Positions 1-8,006 are shown, counted from the first letter of the stretch. The stretch: DNA of 19,308 nucleotides from Actinomycetes bacterium (GCA_023431405.1 JAEYVZ010000063.1:1-19308), one strand, 5' to 3'. The notes: generated by a model from the letters alone, not told the origin. Made by a program: numbers and translations.

Positions 1-81
1 CGCAGGCTCACGGGACGAACCCGGAGCCGCAGGCTCACGGGACGAACCCGGAGCCGCAGGCTCACGGGACGAACCCGGAGC
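1..81. repeat. Three tandem copies of a 27-bp hairpin-forming repeat
   Basis: The 27-bp unit occurs three times without any mismatch (1-27, 28-54, 55-81), and a degenerate start of a fourth unit follows. Across each unit junction the strand can fold into a hairpin: CCCGGAGCC (20-28), loop GCA, then GGCTC, a bulged A and CGGG (32-41); the same fold recurs at 47-68, while the third copy has only the left arm. The array continues to the window edge, so the true copy number is unknown. Because 27 is a multiple of three, the repeat could also be the coding tail of an upstream gene: the frame starting at position 3 stays open and stops at 132-134, overlapping the next start as ATGA. The unusual codons in 90-130 of that frame argue against this, so an untranslated structured element is preferred. 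Confidence 0.85.
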
Positions 82-130
82 CGGAGGCACTGCCAGTCCG
101 TCCCCAGAGATACGAAGGAGTACCCGACGC

Positions 131-1498
131 ATGAGTGAGATCACGCGAGACGTCGTCATCGTGGGAGCCGGTGCCGCCGGCCTCACCGCCGCCAACCAGC
201 TGAAGAAGGCAGGGCTGTCGGTCGCCGTGCTCGAGGCTCGCGACCGCGTCGGCGGCCGCCTGTGGACCGACGTCATCGACGGCGCGATGCTCGAGATCGG
301 CGGTCAGTGGGTCTCGCCCGACCAAGACGCGCTCATCGACACACTCGACGAGCTGGGCCTGGAGACCTACTCCCGTTACCGCGAGGGCGACAGCGTCTAC
401 GTCGGGCCCGACGGCACGGCCACACGCTTCACGGGCGAGATGTTCCCCGTCTCCGCCGAGACGGAGCGCGCGATCGCCGAGATCACGGAGCGGCTCGACG
501 CGATGGTCGCCGAGATCGACCCCGACCGGCCGTGGGAGCACCCGAAGGCGGCCGAGTGGGACAGCATCTCGTGGGATGCCTGGCTGCGGGCGCAGACCGA
601 CGACGATGAGGCGGTGCGAAACCTCGCCTTCGCCACCGGGTCGGCGATGCTCACCAAGCCGACGCACGCGTTCTCGCTGCTCCAGTCGCTGCTCATGGCG
701 GCATCCGCCGGGTCGTACTCGCACCTGGTCGACGCTGACTTCATCCTCGACAAGCGGGTCGTCGGCGGGCTCCAGCAGGTGCCGCTGCTGCTGGCCGAGC
801 GGCTCGGCGCCGATGTCTTCCTCAACCAGCCGGTGCGTTCGATCGAATGGTCGGATGCCGAGCGCGGCACCGTCACCGTCACCAGCGACGGCATGACGGT
901 CCACGCACGGCAGGTCGTCCTCGCCCTCGCGCCGATCCTGTACAACCGCATCTCGTTCGTTCCGGCGCTCCCGCGCCTCCAGCACCAGATGCACCAGCAC
1001 ATCTCCATGGGCTTCGTGATCAAGGTGCACGCCGTCTACGACCGTCCGTTCTGGCGGGAACAGGGCCTGTCGGGCACCGCGTTCAGCCCCTACGAGCTGT
1101 CGCACGAGGCGTACGACAACACCAACCACGGTGACGAGCGCGGCACGCTGGTCGGCTTCGTCTCCGACCGCAACGCCGACGACCTGTTCACGCTGAGCGC
1201 CGAGGAGCGCAAGGAGCGCATCCTGGAGTCGCTCTCGCACTACTACGGACCTGAGGCGAAGAACCCCGTCGTGTACTACGAGAGCGACTGGGGCTCGGAG
1301 GAGTGGACGCGCGGCGCGTACGCGGCGAGCTTCGACCTCGGCGGCCTCCACCGCTACGGCGCCCATCTGCGCAGCGCCGTCGGTCCGATCCGGTTCGCCT
1401 GCAGCGACATGGCCGGGGCCGGCTACCAGCACGTCGACGGCGCCATCCGCATGGGCCGGCTCGTCGCCGACCAGATCGTCGCGGAGCTGCGGTCATGA
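131..1498 (+). CDS. puo: Putrescine oxidase (FAD-dependent amine oxidase)
   Basis: This 455-residue flavin amine oxidase should convert putrescine, O2 and water to 4-aminobutanal, ammonia and hydrogen peroxide in the cytoplasm. The N-terminal Rossmann motif GAGAAG lies at residues 12-17, followed by the ribose-binding acidic residue E35 and the GGR motif at 41-43. The segment GGQWVSPDQ (57-65) and the C-terminal GYQHVDGA (about 431-438), which contacts the flavin, match actinobacterial putrescine oxidases as recalled. GSEEWTRGAYA near residue 390 is the usual substrate/flavin cage segment. The start is set by the SD-like GAAGGAG at 114-120, 10 bases upstream. The frame stays open upstream to the window edge, but there is no better-supported start. 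The stop overlaps the next start as ATGA. Neighbouring permease and aldehyde dehydrogenase genes fit putrescine use. Another primary amine as main substrate cannot be excluded. Confidence 0.9.
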   Translation: MSEITRDVVIVGAGAAGLTAANQLKKAGLSVAVLEARDRVGGRLWTDVIDGAMLEIGGQWVSPDQDALIDTLDELGLETYSRYREGDSVYVGPDGTATRFTGEMFPVSAETERAIAEITERLDAMVAEIDPDRPWEHPKAAEWDSISWDAWLRAQTDDDEAVRNLAFATGSAMLTKPTHAFSLLQSLLMAASAGSYSHLVDADFILDKRVVGGLQQVPLLLAERLGADVFLNQPVRSIEWSDAERGTVTVTSDGMTVHARQVVLALAPILYNRISFVPALPRLQHQMHQHISMGFVIKVHAVYDRPFWREQGLSGTAFSPYELSHEAYDNTNHGDERGTLVGFVSDRNADDLFTLSAEERKERILESLSHYYGPEAKNPVVYYESDWGSEEWTRGAYAASFDLGGLHRYGAHLRSAVGPIRFACSDMAGAGYQHVDGAIRMGRLVADQIVAELRS

Positions 1499-2382
1499 CC
1501 GGTCACGTCGTCGTCGGGTACACGGCGACCAAGACGGGCAGGGATGCCGTCGCGTTCGCGTCCCGGCTGGCCGCCGCGACCGACGCGGTGCTCGACGTCG
1601 TCGTGGTGCTCCCCTCGGAGGGCCGCAGCGTCATCACCCCGCCCGACGCCTCGTACCACCGTTACCTGCGCGAGCAGGCGCAGCAATGGATCGCCGCAGC
1701 GATCGACCGGGTGCCGGCGGATGTCGTCGCCCACGCGCACGTGCGGACGGCCGATTCGTTCGCGGAAGGCCTCATCGCGATCGCCGGCGAGCTGGCGGCC
1801 TCGTGCATCGTCGTCGGCGCCGCCGACGGCGGCTCCCGCGGACGCCATCGCCTGGGAACGACCACCACCGAGCTCCTCCACTCCTCCGACGTGCCCGTGG
1901 CGCTCGTGCCGCGAGGGGCGCGCAAGATCGCGGCCGACACCGGCATCACACGGCTGACGGTCGCCGTCGGCACGCGGCCGGGCGCCGACGTGCTGATGGA
2001 GGACGCGGCATCCCTCGCCCAGGCGGCCGGGGTGCCGATGCGTCTGCTGTCGCTGCTCACCGTCGACCTGCCGCCGTCTGCCGACACCGGCGCCATCCGG
2101 CTGTCGGGCACGACGGAGGTCGACGAGGTGCTCGCCGCGGCCAAGGCGAGCCTGCCCGCGAACATCGACGCCGAGGTGGTCGTCGCCGAGGGTGAGAGCA
2201 TCGAGGATGCCGTCGCGCACCTCGACTGGCAGCCCGGCGAAGTGCTCGTGGCCGGCTCCAGCCGTCTCGCCCAGCCGCGCCGGCTGTTCCTCGGCTCCAC
2301 CGCCGCCAAGATGCTCCACGAAGTCCCCGTGCCGGTCATCGTCGTTCCGCGCACGCGTCACAAGGAAGGGGTCTCCGCATGA
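1495..2382 (+). CDS. Tandem universal stress protein (two UspA domains)
   Basis: The 295-residue protein holds two UspA folds in tandem, about residues 1-140 and 150-292. Each ends in a nucleotide-loop-like segment: VVGAADGG with a downstream LGTTTTE in domain 1, and VAGSSRLAQPRRLFLGSTA in domain 2. The second lacks the middle glycine of the canonical G-2x-G-9x-G(S/T) ATP-binding pattern, so nucleotide binding may differ between domains. No membrane segment is visible, so it should be cytoplasmic. The start at 1495 is chosen because ATG overlaps the stop of the oxidase gene (ATGA), and its own stop overlaps the permease start the same way, which implies translational coupling. Its role is unknown. 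Being co-made with an H2O2-producing oxidase and a transporter suggests a stress or transport-regulating partner, but that is inference. Confidence 0.9.
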   Translation: MTGHVVVGYTATKTGRDAVAFASRLAAATDAVLDVVVVLPSEGRSVITPPDASYHRYLREQAQQWIAAAIDRVPADVVAHAHVRTADSFAEGLIAIAGELAASCIVVGAADGGSRGRHRLGTTTTELLHSSDVPVALVPRGARKIAADTGITRLTVAVGTRPGADVLMEDAASLAQAAGVPMRLLSLLTVDLPPSADTGAIRLSGTTEVDEVLAAAKASLPANIDAEVVVAEGESIEDAVAHLDWQPGEVLVAGSSRLAQPRRLFLGSTAAKMLHEVPVPVIVVPRTRHKEGVSA

Positions 2383-3935
2383 CCCAGTCAGGCCCCGCCG
2401 CGACCGGTGAGGCGCTCACCGGCGGCATCTCGAAGAAGGGCCTGAGTGCGGGCACGGTGGGCATGATCGGTGCCGTCGTCATCGGCATCTCCACCATCGC
2501 CCCGGCCTACACCCTCACCGCATCCCTCGGCCCCACGGTCTCGGCCGTGGGCGTGCAGGTGCCCGCCGTCATCCTCATCGGCTTCATCCCGATGCTGCTG
2601 GTCGCCTTCGGCTATCGCGAGCTCAACCGGATGATGCCCGACTCGGGCACGAGCTTCACGTGGGGTGTGCGGGCGTTCGGTCCGTGGATCGGGTGGATGA
2701 CCGGGTGGGGCCTCGTGGCGGCCACGGTCATCGTGCTCTCCAACCTCGCCGGCATCGCCGTCGACTTCCTGTTCCTGCTGATCTCGCAGATCACCGGGCA
2801 GCCGGGCATCGCCGATCTGGCGGCCGTCCCGATCATCAACGTCACCGTGTGTCTGCTCTTCATGCTGGGGGCGACGCTCGTGTCGTACCGCGACATGCAG
2901 ACGACGCAGAAGTTCCAGTACGTGCTCGTCGGCTTCCAGGTCGTCGTGCTCGTGCTGTTCGCGACCGTCGCGATCGTCAAGAGCCTCAGCGGCGACGCGA
3001 TCGAGCACCTCGCCTTCGACTGGTCGTGGTTCAACCCGTTCGAGGTCGAGTCGTTCAGCGCCATCGCCGCAGGTCTGTCGCTGTCGATCTTCATCTTCTG
3101 GGGCTGGGACGTCGTCCTCACCATGAACGAGGAGACCAAGGACCCCGATCGCACGCCGGGTCGTGCCGCCATGGTCACGGTCATCCTCGTCGTGGCGCTC
3201 TACCTCATGATCTCCATCGGGCTCATGATGTTCGCCGGCGTCGGCACGGGAGAGTACGGGCTCGGCAACGAGGAGATCTCCGACAACGTGTTCTTCGCGC
3301 TGTCCGATCCGATCCTCGGTCCGCTCGCGTTCCTCGTCTCGCTCGCCGTGCTGTCGAGCTCGGCCGCGTCGCTGCAGTCGACGGCCGTGGGCCCTGCGCG
3401 GACGCTCCTGGCGATGGGGCACTACAAGGCGCTCCCCGACAAGTTCGCGAGCGTCAGCCCCCGGTTCTTCACGCCCGGCTTCGCCACGATCGTGTCGGCC
3501 GTCGTCGCATCGGTGTTCTACGCCGTCATGCGTGTGGTCAGCAACAACGTGCTGAGCGACACGATCCTGTCGCTCGGCATGATGATCTGCTTCTACTACG
3601 GCCTCACCGCGTTCGCGTGCGTGTGGTACTTCCGCAAGCAGTGGTTCGACTCGGCCCGATCGTTCTTCTTCACCTTCCTGTTCCCGCTCGTCGGCGGCGG
3701 CATCCTCGCGGTGCTGTTCGTCACGACCCTCATCGACTCGATGGACCCCGCCTACGGCAGCGGTTCGGAGATCGGCGGGGTCGGCCTCGTGGGAATCCTC
3801 GGACTGCTCATCATCGGAGTGGGCATCGTCATCATGATCTGGCAGGCCATCCGTCGACCCGCCTTCTTCCGTGGGGAGACCCTCACGATGGAGGCGCCGG
3901 CGAGCCTGCGTCGTCGAAAGGAGGCGGCCCGATGA
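2379..3935 (+). CDS. APC-family permease, probable putrescine importer
   Basis: The 518-residue polytopic membrane protein has about 12 hydrophobic segments and the amino acid-polyamine-organocation (APC) signature near the N-terminus, with the first helix unwound around GISTIAPAYTL (residues about 32-42). The tail (about 490-518) is short, charged and cytoplasmic. It probably brings putrescine or a related amine into the cell by ion or proton coupling. The substrate is inferred from its place between putrescine oxidase and two aldehyde dehydrogenases; the sequence alone would also allow an amino acid. An SD-like AAGGAAGGGG precedes the ATG, which overlaps the usp stop. Its stop overlaps the next start (ATGA at 3932-3935). 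Confidence 0.88.
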   Translation: MTQSGPAATGEALTGGISKKGLSAGTVGMIGAVVIGISTIAPAYTLTASLGPTVSAVGVQVPAVILIGFIPMLLVAFGYRELNRMMPDSGTSFTWGVRAFGPWIGWMTGWGLVAATVIVLSNLAGIAVDFLFLLISQITGQPGIADLAAVPIINVTVCLLFMLGATLVSYRDMQTTQKFQYVLVGFQVVVLVLFATVAIVKSLSGDAIEHLAFDWSWFNPFEVESFSAIAAGLSLSIFIFWGWDVVLTMNEETKDPDRTPGRAAMVTVILVVALYLMISIGLMMFAGVGTGEYGLGNEEISDNVFFALSDPILGPLAFLVSLAVLSSSAASLQSTAVGPARTLLAMGHYKALPDKFASVSPRFFTPGFATIVSAVVASVFYAVMRVVSNNVLSDTILSLGMMICFYYGLTAFACVWYFRKQWFDSARSFFFTFLFPLVGGGILAVLFVTTLIDSMDPAYGSGSEIGGVGLVGILGLLIIGVGIVIMIWQAIRRPAFFRGETLTMEAPASLRRRKEAAR

Positions 3936-5392
3936 GCCGCGAAACCGAGCAGGCCCTGCTCGCACAGGTGCCCACCGGACTGTTCATCGGAGGCGAGTGG
4001 ATCTCCACCGGAGCCACCTTCCCGGTGAAGGACCCGGCCACGGGCGACACGCTCCTCGAGATCGCGGATGCCGGTCCCGAAGACTCCGTGCGCGCCCTCG
4101 ACGCCGCCGTCGCCGCGCAGGAGGAGTGGGCTGCGACCCCGCCCCGCACGCGCAGCGACATCCTCCGCCGCGCTTTCGACCTCGTGCAGGAGCACCGTGA
4201 GGACCTTGCACTGCTCATGACCCTCGAGATGGGCAAACCGCTCGCCGAGGCGCGCGGCGAGGTCACCTACGGCGGCGAGTTCCTGCGCTGGTTCAGCGAG
4301 GAGGCCGTGCGCATCGCGGGCCGTTACGGACTGAACCCCGAGGGCACGGGCCGCATGGTCGTCTCGCAGCGCCCGGTGGGTCCGTCGTTCTTCATCACGC
4401 CGTGGAACTTCCCGTTCGCGATGGCCACCCGCAAGATCGCCCCTGCGCTGGCAGCCGGGTGCACCGTGGTCATCAAGCCGCCGGAGCTCACGCCGCTCAC
4501 GACGCTCTTCTTCGTGAAGCTCCTCGTGGAGGCGGGTCTTCCTGCCGGTGTCGTCAACGTGTTCACCACGACGCGGTCGTCGGGCACGTCGGCGCCGGTG
4601 ATCGCCGATCCGCGCCTGCGCAAGCTGTCGTTCACGGGCTCCACCGAGGTGGGCCGCAAGCTCATCGCACAGGCCGCCGAGGGCGTGCTGCGGGTGTCGA
4701 TGGAGCTCGGCGGCAACGCGCCGTTCGTCGTCTTCGACGACGCCGACCTCGACAAGGCCGTGGAGGGGGCGATGGCGGCGAAGTTCCGCAACATCGGTCA
4801 GGCCTGCACCGCCGCCAACCGGTTCATCGTGCACGAGTCGGTCGCCGACGAGTTCGCCCGCCGCATCACCGAGCGCGTGAACGCGATGAAGCTCGGCCGC
4901 GGCACCGAGGACGGCGTCCAGATCGGACCGCTCATCGACGAGAAGGCGGTCGCCAAGGCCGATGAGCTCGTGCAGGATGCCGTGTCGCGCGGCGCCTCGC
5001 TCCTCACCGGTGGCGCCGCCCCCGACGGACCCGGCACCTTCTACGAGCCGACCGTCGTCAGCGGCGTCGCCGCAGGCAGCGCCATCCTCCGCGAGGAGAT
5101 CTTCGGACCGGTGCTCGCGATCGCCACGTTCTCCGACGAGGACGAGGCGGTCCGGCTGGCCAACGACACGGAGTACGGCCTGGTGTCGTACGTGTTCACG
5201 CAGGACCTCGCCCGCGGCCACCGCATGATCGATCGGCTCGAGACCGGCATGATGGGACTGAACGTCGGTGTCGTCTCCAACGCGGCGGCACCGTTCGGTG
5301 GCGTCAAGCAGTCCGGCGTCGGCCGCGAGGGCGGACTGGAAGGCATCCACGAGTATCTGTCCACCAAGTACACGCTGATCCCGGTCGACTGA
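3932..5392 (+). CDS. NAD(P)-dependent aldehyde dehydrogenase, GabD-like
   Basis: The 486-residue cytosolic aldehyde dehydrogenase has the full catalytic set: N159 in TPWNFP, K182 in IKPPE, the cofactor turn FTGSTEVG (234-241), general base E258 in MELGG and nucleophile C292 in GQACTAANRF. Length and the GQACTAANR context are typical of GabD-type succinate-semialdehyde dehydrogenases, but family members of this type also oxidise 4-aminobutanal. In this operon it should carry either 4-aminobutanal to GABA or succinate semialdehyde to succinate. A strong SD (AAAGGAGG at 3917-3924) precedes the ATG at 3932; the in-frame open stretch that runs far upstream across the permease gene is not coding. 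Substrate assignment between the two dehydrogenases is uncertain. Confidence 0.9.
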   Translation: MSRETEQALLAQVPTGLFIGGEWISTGATFPVKDPATGDTLLEIADAGPEDSVRALDAAVAAQEEWAATPPRTRSDILRRAFDLVQEHREDLALLMTLEMGKPLAEARGEVTYGGEFLRWFSEEAVRIAGRYGLNPEGTGRMVVSQRPVGPSFFITPWNFPFAMATRKIAPALAAGCTVVIKPPELTPLTTLFFVKLLVEAGLPAGVVNVFTTTRSSGTSAPVIADPRLRKLSFTGSTEVGRKLIAQAAEGVLRVSMELGGNAPFVVFDDADLDKAVEGAMAAKFRNIGQACTAANRFIVHESVADEFARRITERVNAMKLGRGTEDGVQIGPLIDEKAVAKADELVQDAVSRGASLLTGGAAPDGPGTFYEPTVVSGVAAGSAILREEIFGPVLAIATFSDEDEAVRLANDTEYGLVSYVFTQDLARGHRMIDRLETGMMGLNVGVVSNAAAPFGGVKQSGVGREGGLEGIHEYLSTKYTLIPVD

Positions 5393-5411
5393 CCGGAAGC
5401 AAAGGAGCACC

Positions 5412-6776
5412 ATGAGCGACTATGCCGTCGTAAACCCGGCCACCGGGGAGACGCTCGCGACGTATCCGACGACCAGCGACGCCGAGGTCGAGGCGGCCAT
5501 CGCCGCCGCCGACGAGGCGTACCGGTCGTGGGGCCGGTCCACGACCCCGGCGCAGCGGGCGGAGCTGATCCGCAACGTCGCCCGCCTGCACCGTGAGCGC
5601 CGCGACGAGCTCGCGGCCATCATCGTCCGCGAGATGGGCAAGCCGCTGGCCGCCGCGGAGGGCGAGGTCGACTTCGCCGCCGACATCACGGAGTACTACG
5701 CCGACCACATCGATGCCATCACCGGTGACACGCCGCTGAACATCGACGGGCAGGGCACGGCGATCATCCGCAAGGCGCCGCTGGGTGTGCTGCTGGGGAT
5801 CATGCCGTGGAACTTCCCGTACTACCAGGTGGCGCGGTTCGCCGCTCCGAACCTGGCCCTCGGCAACACGATCCTCCTCAAGCACGCTCCGCAGTGCCCG
5901 GAGTCGGCGGCCGCCATCGCGCAGATCTACGCCGATGCGGGCTTCCCGGCGGGGGCCTACGCCGACGTGCGCCTGACCAACGAGCAGGCGGCGGCTGTGA
6001 TCGCCGACCCGCGCGTGCAGGGCGTCTCGGTCACCGGCTCGGAGCGTGCAGGCGCCGCGGTGGCGGAGATCGCGGGTCGTCACCTCAAGAAGGTGGCGCT
6101 CGAGCTCGGCGGCTCCGACCCGTTCATCCTCCTGTCGACCGACGATCTCGATGCCGCCGTGCAGGCGGGCGTCGAGGCGCGGCTCGACAACACCGGCCAG
6201 TCGTGCAACGCGGCCAAGCGCTTCATCGTCATCGATGACCTGTACGACGCCTTCCTCGAGAAGTTCACCGCGGCCATGACGGCGGCGAAGGTGGGCGACC
6301 CCTTCGCGGAGGACACCGTGCTCGGACCCCTCTCGTCGCTCACGGCCGCCGAGCGCCTCGAGGAGCAGGTGAACCGGGCTGTCGCCCAGGGCGCGACGCT
6401 CGTGGCCGGAGGCGTGCGCGACGGCGCGTTCTACCACCCGACGGTGCTCACCGGCGTGACGCCCGAGATGGACGCCTACCGTGAGGAGTTCTTCGGCCCG
6501 GTCGGCACCGTGTACCGGGTCTCGAGCGAGGAGGAGGCCATCGAGGTCGCCAACGGCACGCCGTTCGGCCTGGGCTCCTACGTGTTCACGACCGACGCCG
6601 AGCAGGCCGAGCGCGTCGCGAACCAGATCGAGGCGGGCATGGTCTACGTGAACCTCGTGCTGGCCGACGAGCCCGCGCTGCCGTTCGGCGGCGTGAAGCG
6701 CAGCGGCACCGGTCGTGAGATGGGACTGCTGGCCGCCGACGAGTTCGTCAACAAGAAGCTCATCCGCGTCGCGTGA
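5412..6776 (+). CDS. Short-form aldehyde dehydrogenase, succinate-semialdehyde type
   Basis: The 454-residue aldehyde dehydrogenase belongs to a shorter subgroup that starts almost directly at VNPATGE, like mycobacterial GabD1 and E. coli Sad. Catalytic residues visible are N134 in MPWNFP, K157 in LKHAP (not the common KP), E231 in ELGG and C265 in GQSCNAAKRF. It should oxidise succinate semialdehyde or 4-aminobutanal with NAD(P)+. It is clearly not a recent duplicate of the preceding dehydrogenase: length, the lysine context and the loop around the cysteine all differ. AAAGGAG ends 4 bases before the ATG, and the gap to the preceding stop is 19 bases, the only non-overlapping junction in the operon. 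A terminator hairpin follows at 6801. Confidence 0.9.
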   Translation: MSDYAVVNPATGETLATYPTTSDAEVEAAIAAADEAYRSWGRSTTPAQRAELIRNVARLHRERRDELAAIIVREMGKPLAAAEGEVDFAADITEYYADHIDAITGDTPLNIDGQGTAIIRKAPLGVLLGIMPWNFPYYQVARFAAPNLALGNTILLKHAPQCPESAAAIAQIYADAGFPAGAYADVRLTNEQAAAVIADPRVQGVSVTGSERAGAAVAEIAGRHLKKVALELGGSDPFILLSTDDLDAAVQAGVEARLDNTGQSCNAAKRFIVIDDLYDAFLEKFTAAMTAAKVGDPFAEDTVLGPLSSLTAAERLEEQVNRAVAQGATLVAGGVRDGAFYHPTVLTGVTPEMDAYREEFFGPVGTVYRVSSEEEAIEVANGTPFGLGSYVFTTDAEQAERVANQIEAGMVYVNLVLADEPALPFGGVKRSGTGREMGLLAADEFVNKKLIRVA

Positions 6777-6800
6777 CGAGCTGACGCCGAGAGGCTGATC

Positions 6801-6838
6801 GGATGCCGGGTGCCGTGTGCGCCCGGCATCCGTGTTCT
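6801..6838 (+). terminator. Hairpin terminator of the putrescine operon
   Basis: GGATGCCGGG (6801-6810) and CCCGGCATCC (6822-6831) form a perfect 10-bp stem with an 11-base loop, 24 bases after the last stop codon of the operon. The downstream run GTGTTCT is only modestly T-rich, so efficiency is uncertain. Confidence 0.65.
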
Positions 6839-6901
6839 CCGCGCCGGACACAGCACGCTGTGCCGCGGCCGATGGGGCTTCCGGCGACGAGGCGCGAGCG
6901 G

Positions 6902-6907
6902 AAGAAT
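6902..6907 (+). promoter_or_regulatory. Candidate -10 hexamer, leaderless promoter of the split-barrel gene
   Basis: AAGAAT lies exactly six bases before the ATG at 6914, the distance expected if transcription begins at the start codon. No convincing -35 box is seen. The same -10-N6-start layout recurs at several genes in the window. A weak SD reading (GGAG at 6908-6911) is the alternative. Confidence 0.35.
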
Positions 6908-6913
6908 GGAGCC

Positions 6914-7351
6914 ATGGATGACATGGGTGGAGTGATCTCGTATCTCGACGACCAGGAGTGCCTCGACCGGCTGTCGACGCAGCAGCTCGGGCGGCTGGTG
7001 TCGCAGGCGGCGGGCGTGCTCGACATCTTCCCCGTCAACTACGTGGTCGACGGTCGGGACATCGTCTTCCGCACGGCCGAGGGCAGCAAGCTCACCGAGT
7101 TGACGATCCACGACGAGGTGCTGTTCGAGGTCGATCACCACACCGACGATGATGCGTGGAGTGTCGTCGTGCGCGGCAAGGCGCGGCGCCTCGACACGAG
7201 CGCGGAGGTCGAGGCCGCTGACGCCCTGCCGCTGCGACCGTGGATTCCGACGCTCAAGTACAACTACGTGCGCATCACCCCCGATTCGCTCTCCGGCCGG
7301 GCTTTTCAGCGCGGTGAGGAGCCGGATCGCTACGGCGTCCAGCAGTACTGA
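6914..7351 (+). CDS. Pyridoxamine 5'-phosphate oxidase-family split-barrel flavoprotein
   Basis: This 145-residue protein resembles the small flavin/F420-binding split-barrel proteins annotated as pyridoxamine 5'-phosphate oxidase family. Visible family features are the opening CLDRLSTQQLGRLV, the strand FPVNYVVDGRDIVFRT (about 38-53) with the following EGSKL, the segment EVDHHTDDDAWSVVVRGKA (about 72-90) and a C-terminal KYNYVRITPDSLSGRAFQ. Members reduce or bind diverse flavin or F420 substrates, and the reaction here is unknown. A role in true PLP salvage is unlikely at this length. It stands alone between the putrescine operon terminator and the tRNA-Trp promoter, so functional linkage to either side is not implied. 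The ATG at 6914 is chosen over the in-frame ATG at 6923 because of upstream spacing. Confidence 0.8.
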   Translation: MDDMGGVISYLDDQECLDRLSTQQLGRLVSQAAGVLDIFPVNYVVDGRDIVFRTAEGSKLTELTIHDEVLFEVDHHTDDDAWSVVVRGKARRLDTSAEVEAADALPLRPWIPTLKYNYVRITPDSLSGRAFQRGEEPDRYGVQQY

Positions 7352-7355
7352 GCAG

Positions 7356-7394
7356 GGCTCGTGGGGGTCGGCGTGATTCGCGCCGGGTCGAGCC
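7356..7394 (+). terminator. Possible weak terminator after the split-barrel gene
   Basis: GGCTCG (7356-7361) pairs with CGAGCC (7389-7394), enclosing an inner stem CGGCG/CGCCG (7369-7373 with 7381-7385). It begins five bases after the stop codon. There is no T-run, so it may instead be an mRNA end structure. Confidence 0.3.
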
Positions 7395-7400
7395 ATGCCG

Positions 7401-7406
7401 TACACT
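7401..7406 (+). promoter_or_regulatory. Candidate -10 of the tRNA-Trp/secE/nusG promoter
   Basis: TACACT fits the actinobacterial TANNNT -10 pattern and lies in the 180-base gap before tRNA-Trp. The -35 region at 17-18 bases spacing (around 7377) is poor. It would give a tRNA precursor leader of roughly 120 bases. TTGACG at 7450 was considered as a -35 but has no well-spaced partner. Confidence 0.35.
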
Positions 7407-7531
7407 CGAAGGCGCAGTTGTCTGCATTCTTTCGCCGTGCCTTCGGGTCTTGACGTCTCCCAGAGCGTCTACGGTGGAGGTGTGGGCACCCGGGGTCGTG
7501 AGGCTTCGGCTGCACACCCGGGTAACAACCT

Positions 7532-7604
<73 letters not shown>

Positions 7605-7607
7605 CGC

Positions 7608-7625
7608 GTCAGCGTCCACGCTGAC
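7608..7625 (+). other. Hairpin between tRNA-Trp and secE
   Basis: GTCAGCG (7608-7614) and CGCTGAC (7619-7625) make a perfect 7-bp stem with loop TCCA, three bases after the tRNA. A direct repeat of GCGCGTCAGC occurs at 7604-7613 and 7629-7638. Without a T-run it is more likely a processing or stability element, or a partial terminator, than a full stop. Confidence 0.5.
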
Positions 7626-7673
7626 ACAGCGCGTCAGCACCGAGCTGGCGTGAGAAGTCATACAGGTGGGTAC

Positions 7674-7937
7674 ATGGTCCAGGATGAGGCGAACGGCGAG
7701 GTCGTCGCGGTCGGTGGCGCCACTCGCGAGAAGAAGCTGAACTTCTTCCAGCGCATCGCCCTGTTCATCCGCCAGGTCTTCGCCGAGCTTCGCAAGGTCG
7801 TCACTCCGACCCGTCAGGAGCTGGGTAAGTTCACGGCGGTCGTCCTCGGCTTCGTCGTCGTGATGATGGCCGTGGTCTACGGACTCGACCTGCTGTTCAC
7901 CTGGGTCGTCGAAGTCGTCTTCGGCGTGCCGAGCTGA
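7674..7937 (+). CDS. secE: Preprotein translocase subunit SecE
   Basis: The 87-residue protein is the small essential subunit of the SecYEG channel, clamping SecY in the plasma membrane. It has the one-helix form of the family: a polar N-terminus, the amphipathic segment FFQRIALFIRQVFAELRKVV (about 27-46) with the conserved VTPTRQEL, and a single transmembrane helix TAVVLGFVVVMMAVVYGLDL (about 54-73). The ATG at 7674 follows AGGTGG (7664-7669); the upstream in-frame open stretch crosses the tRNA and is not coding. It is followed by nusG after 69 bases, the standard secE-nusG pair. Confidence 0.96.
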   Translation: MVQDEANGEVVAVGGATREKKLNFFQRIALFIRQVFAELRKVVTPTRQELGKFTAVVLGFVVVMMAVVYGLDLLFTWVVEVVFGVPS

Positions 7938-8006
7938 GCGGATTCCCCCGCACGCTCGTCGCCCCGCGGATGACGGCATCCGACCATCCAATGGAAGAGA
8001 AGGCAA

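Noticed and set aside
1..81. CRISPR array
   Set aside because: The repeats are directly adjacent with no spacers and no cas genes are visible.
2660..3931. N-terminal extension of the first aldehyde dehydrogenase fused across the permease region
   Set aside because: The upstream part is an Arg-rich off-frame translation of the permease gene; a strong SD and family length support the start at 3932.
2388..3965. Long minus-strand open frame opposite the permease gene (525 codons)
   Set aside because: Antisense shadow of a high-GC gene: the product is an Arg/Glu/Asp/His-rich sequence without any domain, while the plus strand encodes a clear APC permease.
3752..5413. Minus-strand open frame of 553 codons opposite the first aldehyde dehydrogenase
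   Set aside because: No recognisable domain and no start signals; the plus-strand enzyme has all catalytic motifs.
7450..7475. Promoter TTGACG with TACGGT upstream of tRNA-Trp
   Set aside because: The spacing is only 14 bases and the -10 is poor; TACACT at 7401 is a better though still weak candidate.
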